Source: an uncultured Bacteroidales bacterium (GTDB lineage Bacteria; Bacteroidota; Bacteroidia; Bacteroidales; UBA11471). Taken from it: a stretch of DNA of 64,000 bases. Under the pieces are notes generated by a model, which did no database searches, was not told the DNA's origin, and saw only the letters and a program-made list of their open reading frames with translations. This document shows positions 19,128 through 28,034 of this stretch, piece by piece (the first letter of the stretch is position 1; each line of letters opens with the position of its first letter). Location: assembly GCA_944325415.1 (NCBI GenBank), contig CALUZW010000002.1, positions 1 to 64,000 of the forward strand. The letters run 5' to 3'. The position numbers and the translations under genes are program-made.

Positions 19128-20549
19128 CTATTCTACGGTTACTATTACTCGTTCATATCGGGTAAGAGCCGGCTTACCGTTATCGGTAACAGCTACAATA
19201 ATGTGCATCGTACCTTTACGCTCGGTCTTGGGAACGATAAACCAGGCTTTGGCCTGATCGGCATTCTCTATTTTCAAGGGGTTACCTGTACGGGCCGTAG
19301 CGATGTTGAAGGTTCCGGGCTCGGGATAATAGAACCAGGAATACGAAAGTTCGTTACCGTCGGGGTCGCTGCTGCCTTCGGCACTAAGCTCGACGCGATC
19401 GCCTACCTTGGCAGTGATTTCCTTGGGCGAAGAGAGTTTCACCACGGGCGGGTGGTTGGCGTTTTTGTAATCGTTGACCGTCCAGTCCATGCGAGCGGCG
19501 AAATCGTTCTGATAAGCTTCGCGCCAGCGCCATATCGTGGCTTTGTTGCTGGTGTGCCAGGAGCCGTCGATACCCATGACCTCATCTTGTGCATCAGTCC
19601 AAATGGGACGGGTTTCGGGCTCGATGAACCAACGCTCGGTACGAGGCTGGTAATACTCATAGCGTCCACCCCAACTACCCCAGTCGGGACGTTCGGAGTT
19701 GCCGAGTCCGTTGTCGATCAAATAGAGGAACGTGGGGGTATCGCCTTCCATCAGAAACTTCATAAATGGATATTGTGCCCCCAAGGGGCCTTTGCAACGG
19801 ATATTTTCGTCGAGCCACGGATTGTCGACAAGGGTAAAGTCGGCACCGGTAAAACGTCCATGAAACTTGTCGCCACTAATACCGCTCCATGTGCCGTAGT
19901 GGTAACCGCCGAATTTATGATAACCGGGGCTGACGATATAGAACAGAGCGGGGAAGTTTTTCCGAATCCACGGTCCGCTATCGTCCTGGTCGGAGATGGT
20001 ATAGACCCGCAGTTTGGCCACCAAGCGGTCGACCTCTTCAGGCGTGCGCGTCTCTTTTATCTTCCAGAGAGCTTGAGCCAGGCAGTTGGGACCGCCCCAT
20101 ACCAACACCCACACGGGACGGTCGTCGTCACGTTCGAGCGAGGAGATGATGAGTTCGGAGCCTTCCGAGTCCATACCCTCTCCCACAGCGTGCATACCAT
20201 AGTCGGGACGACCTTCTTTCACAACGGATAGCAGGTATTTGGCCGTAGGATACCCCTTCTCGTGTTTGAGAAGGTTGGGTTGAACCTTTCCGTAGGCATT
20301 TACAATCTCTTTGATGCGCCATGTAGCCAACTCCCGTTTTTGGTGCACCGACGTAGTTGCTATCAACCCCTCGACGTCCCATTGGTTGGAATAGGTCAAG
20401 AAGCGCACCAGCGACATGGCATCGTCGGGTTCGTTCTCAATATCGGTAAGGACTATCACACGATGCTTCTCGCCGGATGCGGCTGGGGTCGTATATGCAC
20501 AAAATCCCAGCAAAGCACAAAGAATGCAAACTAATGAACCTCTTTTCAT
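19128..20549 (-). CDS. DUF1593 (Sde182-like) exported protein, copy D
   Basis: About 473 residues from the ATG at 20549, which gives a clean signal peptide ([20 protein letters not shown]); a start at 20573 would add eight polar residues. The Asp cluster reads [16 protein letters not shown], the second motif [18 protein letters not shown], the third [11 protein letters not shown]. The C-terminal Ig-like domain has [19 protein letters not shown]. It is more distant from copies A and B than they are from each other. It is the first exported enzyme-like gene after the permease in the operon. Confidence 0.88.
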   Translation of the reverse strand: MKRGSLVCILCALLGFCAYTTPAASGEKHRVIVLTDIENEPDDAMSLVRFLTYSNQWDVEGLIATTSVHQKRELATWRIKEIVNAYGKVQPNLLKHEKGYPTAKYLLSVVKEGRPDYGMHAVGEGMDSEGSELIISSLERDDDRPVWVLVWGGPNCLAQALWKIKETRTPEEVDRLVAKLRVYTISDQDDSGPWIRKNFPALFYIVSPGYHKFGGYHYGTWSGISGDKFHGRFTGADFTLVDNPWLDENIRCKGPLGAQYPFMKFLMEGDTPTFLYLIDNGLGNSERPDWGSWGGRYEYYQPRTERWFIEPETRPIWTDAQDEVMGIDGSWHTSNKATIWRWREAYQNDFAARMDWTVNDYKNANHPPVVKLSSPKEITAKVGDRVELSAEGSSDPDGNELSYSWFYYPEPGTFNIATARTGNPLKIENADQAKAWFIVPKTERKGTMHIIVAVTDNGKPALTRYERVIVTVE

Positions 20550-20595
20550 ATTATCATTTTCAATATTCCACATTATCCATTCATTACACTCTTCA

Positions 20596-21612
20596 TCAAT
20601 TAGATAGGGTGATTACCACCAGTCCTACCACGAAAAGCAGGAACATCGCTGCAATGAGTTTGCCGGTTCCTTGTGGTGCCGATTTGAATTCCTTCCATAC
20701 AAATACACCCCAAATCATTGCCACGACAGGAGCGGCATTACTCAATGCATACGATATTGCCGGGTTAGCAGCACCGGCACCCATGAAACTGATGACCATA
20801 CCACTCATCCATATCAATCCACCCAAGACTCCTATCAAGTGTGTGCGCATGCTGCCCGAGAAATAATCTTTCATCGTTACACGCTCACCCGAGACCGGAT
20901 ATCTCATGGCAATTGTATTGAAGATGGGGGTACTGATAAGAATACCTACGGCAAAGAAGAATACTCCCGTGAAGGGCGTGAGTGTTCCGGTACCGCCGGC
21001 TACATACTGCATATCGAGCGACTTCACTACCAGTCCGTAGAAGAACATGATGGCAAGACCGGCCACGATGGCCAGCAATATACCTTTGCGGGGCGTCTCG
21101 GATTTTCCCGAAGAGAGGCGTCCGTAGGCTTTTCCGCAAATGATAATCGCCACGACAATAAGTACTACACCTATCCACAACAGGGTGGTATTGCCCGAAT
21201 AGGTTTGTCCCGAAAGAACGATAAGCAGATAGTTGAATACGATACCTCCTATCCATGCCAGACCGCCTCCAATGGGGAATCCCACCGACATACCGGCCAC
21301 GGCAATGGCGGCCGTGAGGAATATGTTACCGAAATTCCAAACAATGCCTCCGAGCAGAGCATACTTGATGCTCGACCAGTCCATTATCGCAAGATCTTCA
21401 AAGAAGGTACGACCCTCGCTTCCCATAGAACCCAACGTCAGGGCAGCCAGCGTTGCGGTAAGGAAAAGGCCGATGGTCAGGTCCCAATAGAAGAGTTCGA
21501 AACTCCACTTCTTGGTAGCGACCATTTTCTGCGTATTGGCCCACGAGCCCCAGCATATACAGCAATATACGCAGCAGAGAATGGCCAGTATATAATTATC
21601 GACAAGTATCAT
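20596..21612 (-). CDS. GRP/DMT-superfamily sugar permease
   Basis: 338 residues with about ten hydrophobic helices and almost no signal outside them. Features such as [11 protein letters not shown] near the start, [24 protein letters not shown], and [19 protein letters not shown] match the glucose/ribose porter (GRP) branch of the drug/metabolite transporter superfamily. It is probably a proton-driven importer of a monosaccharide across the inner membrane. It lies between the cytoplasmic isomerase gene (12 bp away) and the exported enzymes, so it probably imports the sugar they release. The substrate cannot be told from the sequence. Confidence 0.85.
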   Translation of the reverse strand: MILVDNYILAILCCVYCCICWGSWANTQKMVATKKWSFELFYWDLTIGLFLTATLAALTLGSMGSEGRTFFEDLAIMDWSSIKYALLGGIVWNFGNIFLTAAIAVAGMSVGFPIGGGLAWIGGIVFNYLLIVLSGQTYSGNTTLLWIGVVLIVVAIIICGKAYGRLSSGKSETPRKGILLAIVAGLAIMFFYGLVVKSLDMQYVAGGTGTLTPFTGVFFFAVGILISTPIFNTIAMRYPVSGERVTMKDYFSGSMRTHLIGVLGGLIWMSGMVISFMGAGAANPAISYALSNAAPVVAMIWGVFVWKEFKSAPQGTGKLIAAMFLLFVVGLVVITLSN

Positions 21613-21624
21613 GGCTCAGCTTTT

Positions 21625-23049
21625 TTATTCGTGAACATAAAGTTTCCAGCCCAGGTAGTTTTCGATAGCCTCTTCGAGGATATCTTTCACATTACCCCGG
21701 CACATGGCCACATGGTGTTCAAAGCCGTTCTTGCAGATGTATTTCATGAGTTTCTGCAAATTGTCGACTTTGGTAACAGCGATACAACCATCCATTCCGT
21801 AGGGATCGTCGGTAATTTTTCCTTCACCGAGGTAGGACTTGATGCAACCGCGCGGATCGTCGGTCGAGATGCGGAAGAAGGTAAAGTCGCCGGCTTTTAC
21901 TTTGCCATATATGGCACCGAAGGTGTGAACCTTGCCCAGGGTGCGGCCCAGAACGCCGAGAGTTCCCAGCTCGATGTTGTCCATAACAAACGATTTGGGG
22001 AAGTTACCGCAGTGGGTACATACACACTTGTTGTTGTCTTCGGCGAAGTTGTTGTTCCAGTCGAGCAGAGCCGAAGAGCGACCCGATGCCAGTGTCAGGG
22101 CATACATCGAGACAGCGCCGGCAATATCGACTTCACAAGCGGCAGGAATGAGTTTCTCACCCAGCATACTCATGGTAACACAAGCTGCACAGCCGTAGTT
22201 CTTTTCGAGAGAATCCCAGCACTGTATGGCCACGGCATCGATATCATTGTCGTCGATCCACTGTTCTACGGCCATTCCAAACTTAGCTTGCAGGAGGAGT
22301 TTCTCTTCGTATTGCGAGGGAACACCGGCATATTTCTTAATCGAAGCCACTTTTTCGAGCAGCGCCTTGTCGTCGTCTTTGATGGCCCAGGCCATACCCA
22401 TTATTTCGGACAAGTCGACAGGAACAACGGTGATACCCGATGTCTGCAAAATCTTCTCGCTGGCTCTCACCGTCTGGAATCCCGACGGACGGGCACCGAT
22501 GGCACCGATGCGGGCGTGACGCAAACCGTTTACCACGCGGCAGATGGCGGCAAAGCGGTTGATGTCGTTGGCCAGATGTTCTGAATATATCGAATAGGTG
22601 TGCAGTACGGTATCGGTGAAAGGTATGCCATATTGATAGAGGTTGTTGCAAACCGATATTTTGCCGCAGAAGGCGTCGCGACGGCTGTCGAGGTCGACCT
22701 TGTCGTTTTCGTCGTTGCAAGCCTGTACCAGCACGGGCACATGCAGGTCGGCTACGCTGATGGCATTAATAATACCGATTTCAAAGCCGAAATTGGGAAG
22801 CGAAACGATGATTCCGTCGATGCGGTCGCGGTTTTCGCGGAAGAGGGCAGCACATTTCAAGCCATCTTCACGGGTTTCGATACTGCTACTGCCTGTCGGG
22901 GTAGCATCTTCGGGAAGTATAACATAGTCGTAACCCTCGTCGGTCAGCGTCTTCAACAGTTGACGACGAACGTCGGTAGCCAAAGCCGAATTAAAATAAG
23001 CGCGTGTTCCGATAATAACACCGAAGCATAATTTTTTCTTGTTTTTCAT
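21625..23049 (-). CDS. L-fucose/L-arabinose isomerase-family sugar isomerase
   Basis: 474 residues, cytoplasmic. The fold and motifs fit the FucI/AraA superfamily: N-terminal Rossmann-like domain (CFGVIIGTRAYFNSALA), the metal-binding part PAACEVDIAGAVSMYAL with Glu and Asp, and CVCTHCGNFPKSF near the C-terminus. It is shorter than canonical FucI (about 590 residues). It converts an aldose to a ketose for the adjacent FGGY kinase. The following kinase and split transketolase suggest that the substrate may be D-apiose, giving apulose; L-arabinose, L-fucose or another pentose remain possible. Confidence 0.82.
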   Translation of the reverse strand: MKNKKKLCFGVIIGTRAYFNSALATDVRRQLLKTLTDEGYDYVILPEDATPTGSSSIETREDGLKCAALFRENRDRIDGIIVSLPNFGFEIGIINAISVADLHVPVLVQACNDENDKVDLDSRRDAFCGKISVCNNLYQYGIPFTDTVLHTYSIYSEHLANDINRFAAICRVVNGLRHARIGAIGARPSGFQTVRASEKILQTSGITVVPVDLSEIMGMAWAIKDDDKALLEKVASIKKYAGVPSQYEEKLLLQAKFGMAVEQWIDDNDIDAVAIQCWDSLEKNYGCAACVTMSMLGEKLIPAACEVDIAGAVSMYALTLASGRSSALLDWNNNFAEDNNKCVCTHCGNFPKSFVMDNIELGTLGVLGRTLGKVHTFGAIYGKVKAGDFTFFRISTDDPRGCIKSYLGEGKITDDPYGMDGCIAVTKVDNLQKLMKYICKNGFEHHVAMCRGNVKDILEEAIENYLGWKLYVHE

Positions 23050-23085
23050 AATAGTCTGGTATTAGTGAGTTTAATCGTATATGGT

Positions 23086-24567
23086 TCATTTAAGCAGATG
23101 TTGCACGGCTGCCAGCCACCCCTGATGCAAGGCATCGACCTTTTCGGGCGGCATCTGCGGGCGCACCGGCTCTTTGGCCTGACGCATGGCTGCCACCTGG
23201 TCAAAGTCGGTCCACTTCTTGCGGGCGAATCCGTTCATCACGACGGCTCCCAGCGAAGAGGCCTCTTCGAGATTGGATATCGACACGGCCGACTGCAACA
23301 CATCGGACTGGAGCTGCATGAGGAAACGGTTACGGGTAGGACCTCCGTCGACACGCAACTCCTGCAACTGAATACCGGCCGAACGGGTCATCATATCGAC
23401 CAGGTCCTTGACCTGATAAGCGATGGATTCGAGGGCGGCTCTCAGCACATGGGCCTTGGTCGTTCCCAGGGTCATACCCTGTATCGTGGCCTTTACATCG
23501 GAACGCCACCAGGGTGCTCCCAGCCCGGCAAAGGCCGGTACAAAATAGACTCCCCCCGTATCTTCCACCTGTGTGGCTTCCTCCTCGGCCATAGCCGGCG
23601 AATCGATAAGCCGCAGGTTGTCGGTCAGCCATTTGATGGTTGCGCCGGTACAATGAATATTGCCTTCAAAAGCATAAAATATTTTGCCCAAAGCCGAGAA
23701 TCCGACCGAGGTAACCAGTCCGTCGGGCGGGGCTACCGGCTGCTCGCCGATGTTTATCATCAACGATGAACCGGTGCCGTAGGTCGACTTACCCAATCCG
23801 GCCGAGAAGCACATCTGCCCTACCAGGGCTCCGTGCGAGTCGCCCAATACACCGGCAATGGGTATGGGCTCGGTAAAGAGTCCGCCGAAGGTGGTCTCTC
23901 CGAAGAATGAGTCGCAAGGCCGTGCTTCGGGCATCATGCAGCGAGGTATGGTGAAGAGCGAGAGCAAGTCGTCGTCCCAGTCGAGCGTATGAATGTTGAA
24001 GAGCAACGTGCGCGAAGCATTGGTGTAATCGGTAGCATGAACGGCACCTTCGGTCAATTTCCAGATGACCCAAGAGTCTATGGTACCCATCAGCAGGTCG
24101 CCCTTGTCGGCCGCCTCACGAGCTCCGTCGACATTGTCAAGAATCCACTTCACGCCACTGGCCGAGAAATAGGGATCGAGCAGCAAGCCGCTCTTTTCCT
24201 GTACCATCTTCTCGTAACCCTGATCTTTCAGTGTCTGACATATCTCGGCTCCACGGCAACATTGCCACACAATGGCGGGATAGACGGGCTGTCCGGTGTG
24301 ACGGTTCCATACCACCACAGTCTCACGCTGATTGGTAAGAGCCAAGGAATATTTGCAGTCTGTCTCTTTGTCGATGTCCAACAAACGGGCTACCGACTCC
24401 AAAACATGTGCAAATATTTCCCGGGCATCGTGCTCGACCCAGCCGGCACGAGGATAGTATTGCTGGTGAGGAATGTTTACGCGGTGCAACAAATGGCATT
24501 CCTCATCAAACAACATGGCTTTTGTAGCCGATGTGCTTTGGTCAATGGCAATTACTTTTGTATTCAT
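23086..24567 (-). CDS. FGGY-family carbohydrate kinase, GlpK-like
   Basis: 493 residues. Two ribonuclease-H-like domains: AIDQSTSATKAMLFDE at the N-terminus, ALTNQRETVVVWNRHTGQP, and in the second domain GDSHGALVGQMCF, GLGKSTYGTGSS and RVDGGPTRNRFLMQLQSD. By sequence it is glycerol-kinase-like, but the context is a sugar isomerase and a split transketolase, not glycerol genes. This is the position where the apulose kinase sits in the described D-apiose transketolase route. It is 36 bp upstream of the isomerase gene and 5 bp after the transketolase gene. Glycerol kinase is the alternative. Confidence 0.85.
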   Translation of the reverse strand: MNTKVIAIDQSTSATKAMLFDEECHLLHRVNIPHQQYYPRAGWVEHDAREIFAHVLESVARLLDIDKETDCKYSLALTNQRETVVVWNRHTGQPVYPAIVWQCCRGAEICQTLKDQGYEKMVQEKSGLLLDPYFSASGVKWILDNVDGAREAADKGDLLMGTIDSWVIWKLTEGAVHATDYTNASRTLLFNIHTLDWDDDLLSLFTIPRCMMPEARPCDSFFGETTFGGLFTEPIPIAGVLGDSHGALVGQMCFSAGLGKSTYGTGSSLMINIGEQPVAPPDGLVTSVGFSALGKIFYAFEGNIHCTGATIKWLTDNLRLIDSPAMAEEEATQVEDTGGVYFVPAFAGLGAPWWRSDVKATIQGMTLGTTKAHVLRAALESIAYQVKDLVDMMTRSAGIQLQELRVDGGPTRNRFLMQLQSDVLQSAVSISNLEEASSLGAVVMNGFARKKWTDFDQVAAMRQAKEPVRPQMPPEKVDALHQGWLAAVQHLLK

Positions 24568-24572
24568 AACTA

Positions 24573-25502
24573 TTAGAGCTTTTGCAGGAATTCCACCGCG
24601 TTAGTATATATACCTTTGGCATCCAAGCCATAATGTGCAAATATTTCCAGAGAGTTTCCATGAACGGCATTTTCGTCGGGTATACCCAAGATTCTCATGG
24701 GAACGGGATTCTCTGACAGGATCTCGGCCACCATGGCTCCGAGGCCGCCGCAACGACTGTGTTCTTCGACAGTAATGATGCGGCCGGTATCTGCGGCTGC
24801 CTGTTTGACTGCTTCGCGGTCGCAAGGTTTAATCCAGGCCATATCGAGAACACGGGCACCGATACCTTTTTCGCGCAACATCAGACCGGCCTGATAGGCG
24901 TGATATACGGTCTCACCGGTTGCTATGATGGTCAAGTCTTTTCCGTCGAGCAGACGGTTGGCTTTTCCTATGGAGAACTCAAAATCGTCGTTTTCATAAA
25001 CATCGGGAACAGCGGCCCGTCCCACTCTCACATATACCGGCTCGGGATAGTCTACCAGCAACGAGACCAGTTTGCGGGTCTGCCGGGCATCGCAGGGCAA
25101 TACGATATTCATGCCGGGGAAGGTGCGCAACACAGCCATATCGTGAAGACTGTGGTGAGTTGCACCCAACGCTCCGTAGGCAACACCGCCGCTCACACCC
25201 AAAATCTTCACCGGGTTACGGCTATATGCCAAATCGACTTTTACCTGTTCGAGACTGCGGGCCACATAGAAACAGGCCGGTCCGCAAACAAAAACCTTTT
25301 TCCCACTGTGTGCCAGTCCGGCCGATATACCCACAGCATTCTGTTCGGCAATACCGCACTCTACAAACTGCTCGGGCAACTCATCGGCAAATGCACCCAG
25401 CGTAACCGAGCCACGGGCATCGGTTGTTACAGCAACAATGTCCTTGTCGACACGTGCCAACTCCAATAATGTATCGGTAAAACTTTTTCTACAAGCAATC
25501 AT
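24573..25502 (-). CDS. Transketolase, C-terminal subunit (split enzyme)
   Basis: 309 residues covering the pyrimidine-binding and C-terminal transketolase domains. Seen are ECGIAEQNAVGISAGLAHSG with the Glu that activates thiamine diphosphate, LGATHHSLHDMAVLRTFPGM, and a C-terminal domain with TVEEHSRCGGLGAMVAE. It needs the N-terminal subunit encoded immediately upstream (2 bp gap). Split transketolases of this kind occur both as general pentose-phosphate enzymes and as the apulose-4-phosphate transketolase (AptA/AptB) of D-apiose breakdown. Placement with isomerase and kinase genes supports a dedicated catabolic role. Confidence 0.9.
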   Translation of the reverse strand: MIACRKSFTDTLLELARVDKDIVAVTTDARGSVTLGAFADELPEQFVECGIAEQNAVGISAGLAHSGKKVFVCGPACFYVARSLEQVKVDLAYSRNPVKILGVSGGVAYGALGATHHSLHDMAVLRTFPGMNIVLPCDARQTRKLVSLLVDYPEPVYVRVGRAAVPDVYENDDFEFSIGKANRLLDGKDLTIIATGETVYHAYQAGLMLREKGIGARVLDMAWIKPCDREAVKQAAADTGRIITVEEHSRCGGLGAMVAEILSENPVPMRILGIPDENAVHGNSLEIFAHYGLDAKGIYTNAVEFLQKL

Positions 25503-25504
25503 AA

Positions 25505-26338
25505 TTATTCCTCCTCTAATACGGCTATTCTTTCCGAAATTTCCTGCATGGCCTGTTGATACTGCTCTTCATTGGGCACGCCATGATGCCAAGAGGCTTT
25601 GTTTTCCATAAATGATACACCTTTTCCCTTGCTCGTGTGTGATACCAGCAAATGGGGTGCCGACGACGTATAATCTATGGCCGAGAGTTTAGCCACGATA
25701 TCGTTCATGTCGTCGCCGTTCATCTCCACAACGTCCCAGCCGAAAGCCGACCAGCGACTTGCTATACTTTCGAGAGCCATCACCTGTTCGGTGTCGCCGC
25801 TTATCTGCAAATGGTTGCGGTCGATTATCGCCACCAGATTGCCCAACTTATATTGATGGGCCGCCATGGCAGCTTCGTATATAGAGCCTTCACCCTGTTC
25901 ACCATCGCCCATCAAGACAAAGGTGCGATAGTCGGCGCCGTTCATCTTGGCGGCCAAAGCCATGCCCACTCCTATCGAAAGGCCGTGTCCCAATGCACCG
26001 GAATTCACTTCGATACCAGGTACCTCAATGGTAGGGTGCCCCGAGAGTATCGACCCGAACTGGCCTAACGTATCGACCACCTCGGCCGATATAAATCCTT
26101 TTGATTCCAAGGTTACATACAGTGCCTCCACACAATGGCCTTTGCTCATGACAAAATGGTCACGGGCAGCCCATCGGGGGTTGTGGGCGTCTACACGCAT
26201 TATCTCATAATAGAGTGCTGTCAAAACATTCAGACAAGAAAGGTCGCCTCCGATATGACCGGCTTTTGCTTTATATACAATTTCGACCAACCGTTTCCGA
26301 TTTCTTTCCGACTGTAACTCCAAATCTTTTATCTTCAT
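25505..26338 (-). CDS. Transketolase, N-terminal subunit (split enzyme)
   Basis: 277 residues, the thiamine-diphosphate-binding half: KAKAGHIGGDLSCLNVLTALY, RDHFVMSKGHCVEALYVTLE, GALGHGLSIGVGMALAAKMN, and the diphosphate/Mg2+ motif LMGDGEQGEGSIYEAAMAAHQYKLGNL in two parts (GDGEQGEGS then a downstream Asn-type position in IIDRNHLQ). It is the first gene of the minus-strand operon and probably marks its promoter end. Together with the next gene it makes a complete transketolase. Confidence 0.9.
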   Translation of the reverse strand: MKIKDLELQSERNRKRLVEIVYKAKAGHIGGDLSCLNVLTALYYEIMRVDAHNPRWAARDHFVMSKGHCVEALYVTLESKGFISAEVVDTLGQFGSILSGHPTIEVPGIEVNSGALGHGLSIGVGMALAAKMNGADYRTFVLMGDGEQGEGSIYEAAMAAHQYKLGNLVAIIDRNHLQISGDTEQVMALESIASRWSAFGWDVVEMNGDDMNDIVAKLSAIDYTSSAPHLLVSHTSKGKGVSFMENKASWHHGVPNEEQYQQAMQEISERIAVLEEE

Positions 26339-26584
26339 GGTTTTCTCGTTTATTTGTATTGCAAATAAAAAAAATCAAAAGTTATCAAGCAAGAAAATCG
26401 AAAGAAAACGAAAATATTTTTTCATTATTTAACAAATAAGACAATCAAACGGCAAAGAAAAAGGAACAAAAGAATTAGTATGAGGAACGAATCGAAACAA
26501 AGCAAAACATCAAAAGAAAAAAACTGTTGTAACATTTCCGTTTCAGGCTATTTTTATCTACCTTTGTCATAAATATATTATAGT
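26339..26584. promoter_or_regulatory. Divergent intergenic control region of the pectin/sugar operon and ribB
   Basis: 246 bp, very A-rich. On the plus strand TACCTTTG at 26559-26566 is a good -7 element 18 bases before the ribB start; its -33 box is not clear. I find no clear TAnnTTTG element on the minus strand for the transketolase operon. The DeoR-family protein encoded at 27204 is the natural candidate to bind here, but I do not see a convincing operator repeat. Confidence 0.45.
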
Positions 26585-27199
26585 ATGCTCAGCACAGTAG
26601 AAGCGGCATTGGAAGATATAAGGCAAGGACGCATTGTCATCGTTATCGACGATGAGGAGAGAGAAAACGAAGGCGATTTTGTCATTGCCGGTGAAAAAAT
26701 CACCCCTGATGCTGTAAATTTCATGATTACCGTAGGACGTGGATTGCTATGTGCGCCCCTACCCCTCTCCCGCTGCCGTGAGTTGCATTTGGCACCCATG
26801 GCCGAAGAAAACACGTCTCTGCTGGGAACGCCATTCACCATGTCGGTCGACCTGCGAGGATACGGCTGCACAACGGGTGTATCGGCTCACGACCGGGCAG
26901 CCACAATCAAAGCATTGGTTTCGGGCTCCATCAAGCCCGAAGAGTTGGCCCGTCCGGGACATGTGTTCCCGCTCTATGCCGCTGAAAACGGAGTGCTCGA
27001 ACGCAACGGTCACACCGAGGCTCTGCTCGACCTCACCCGCATGGCCGGCATGAAACCCGGAGGTGCCCTCATCGAGATACTCAACCCCGACGGTACCATG
27101 GCCCGCCTGCCGCAACTGGAAGAGATAGCCCGCGAACATGGTCTGAAAATCGTATCGATAAACCATATTATTGAATATCGTATAACCAATAAAACATAA
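26585..27199 (+). CDS. ribB: 3,4-dihydroxy-2-butanone 4-phosphate synthase, stand-alone
   Basis: 204 residues. The active-site acidic loop is intact ([16 protein letters not shown]), as are [15 protein letters not shown] and [16 protein letters not shown]. It converts D-ribulose 5-phosphate into dihydroxybutanone phosphate and formate for riboflavin synthesis. It is a single-domain RibB; a RibA domain is not fused as it is in many Bacteroidetes. It is the first plus-strand gene opposite the sugar operon and only 5 bp before the DeoR-type regulator gene, so the two are co-transcribed. That placement is unusual for a plain riboflavin gene. Confidence 0.92.
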   Translation: MLSTVEAALEDIRQGRIVIVIDDEERENEGDFVIAGEKITPDAVNFMITVGRGLLCAPLPLSRCRELHLAPMAEENTSLLGTPFTMSVDLRGYGCTTGVSAHDRAATIKALVSGSIKPEELARPGHVFPLYAAENGVLERNGHTEALLDLTRMAGMKPGGALIEILNPDGTMARLPQLEEIAREHGLKIVSINHIIEYRITNKT

Positions 27200-27203
27200 C
27201 CAT

Positions 27204-27962
27204 ATGGCCCTCAATCAACGCAGAATAAAGATTCTGAATCTTATTCGGGAAGACGGACACGCCAAAGTGCAGGATTTGAGCCGCATCTTCAATGTAACCA
27301 ACGTAACGATACGTCAAGACCTTGAAGTTCTGGAAGAGATGGGTTACATACAGCGCGAACACGGTGGTGCTTTCTTGAAAGATGTGGGTACGTTTGCCAA
27401 AACGGGACAACTTTTCAACCAGACACACATCGAGGAGAAAAAAGAAATTGCCCGCAAAGCTGTCTCGTTTATACGAGAGAACGACACCATCATTCTCGAC
27501 TCCGGCTCCACAACGACTGAGATTGCCAAACTCCTGACCGAAGGAAAGTCGCTCACCGTCATTACCAACGCGCTGAACATTGCTCTCATTCTGGGTGAAA
27601 ATCACAATATAAACCTGATTGTTACCGGTGGCGAATTCAAAGCCCCCACCCTGTCTCTGACCGGAGAGATGGCGGCCAATTCGATAAAGGGACTCCATGC
27701 CAACAAACTGTTTCTGGCTACGGCCGGCATTTCGAGCGACATGCGCCTTACCTACCCCAGTCTAAGCGACCTGGTAGTAAAATCGACCATGATACAGTCG
27801 GCCGATGAAGTATTCCTGGTGGCCGACTCTTCCAAAATCGGGAACAGTTCATTTGCCAGTCTGGGACCCATCTCACTGGTACACACCCTCATTACCGACA
27901 ACCGCATCGACGAAGAGGCCATCAAGCGCATCGAAAAACAACAAGTAAAGATTCTCTATTGA
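27204..27962 (+). CDS. DeoR/GlpR-family transcriptional repressor
   Basis: 252 residues. Residues 1-60 form the DeoR winged helix (RRIKILNLIREDGHAKVQDL, NVTIRQDLEVLEEMGYIQR). The rest is the sugar-phosphate sensing domain with DSGSTTTEIAKLL and VTNALNIALIL-type motifs (here TNALNIALILGENHNINLIV in part). Regulators of this family usually repress sugar-catabolic genes until a phosphorylated sugar binds. The best candidate target is the isomerase/kinase/transketolase operon that starts about 870 bp away in the opposite direction. Confidence 0.92.
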   Translation: MALNQRRIKILNLIREDGHAKVQDLSRIFNVTNVTIRQDLEVLEEMGYIQREHGGAFLKDVGTFAKTGQLFNQTHIEEKKEIARKAVSFIRENDTIILDSGSTTTEIAKLLTEGKSLTVITNALNIALILGENHNINLIVTGGEFKAPTLSLTGEMAANSIKGLHANKLFLATAGISSDMRLTYPSLSDLVVKSTMIQSADEVFLVADSSKIGNSSFASLGPISLVHTLITDNRIDEEAIKRIEKQQVKILY

Positions 27963-27982
27963 TTCTTTACGCCAATATAAAG

Positions 27983-28016
27983 AAAAAGGAGATGAAAAAT
28001 TTTTCATCTCCTTTTT
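27983..28016. terminator. Bidirectional terminator between deoR-type gene and rluA-type gene
   Basis: Perfect inverted repeat of 17 bases per arm, AAAAAGGAGATGAAAAA / TTTTTCATCTCCTTTTT, followed by another T on the plus strand and preceded by A on that strand, so it can act both ways between convergent genes. Confidence 0.88.
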
Positions 28017-28034
28017 TATATACACCATATAAGG

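Noticed and set aside
20671..22584. Very long open frame on the plus strand antisense to the permease and isomerase genes
   Set aside because: It is a by-product of codon bias on the opposite strand: no recognisable domain, no promoter, and it crosses two well-supported genes. The same holds for 6118-7224 (+), 11350-12528 (+), 51207-52271 (-) and 56693-57979 (-).
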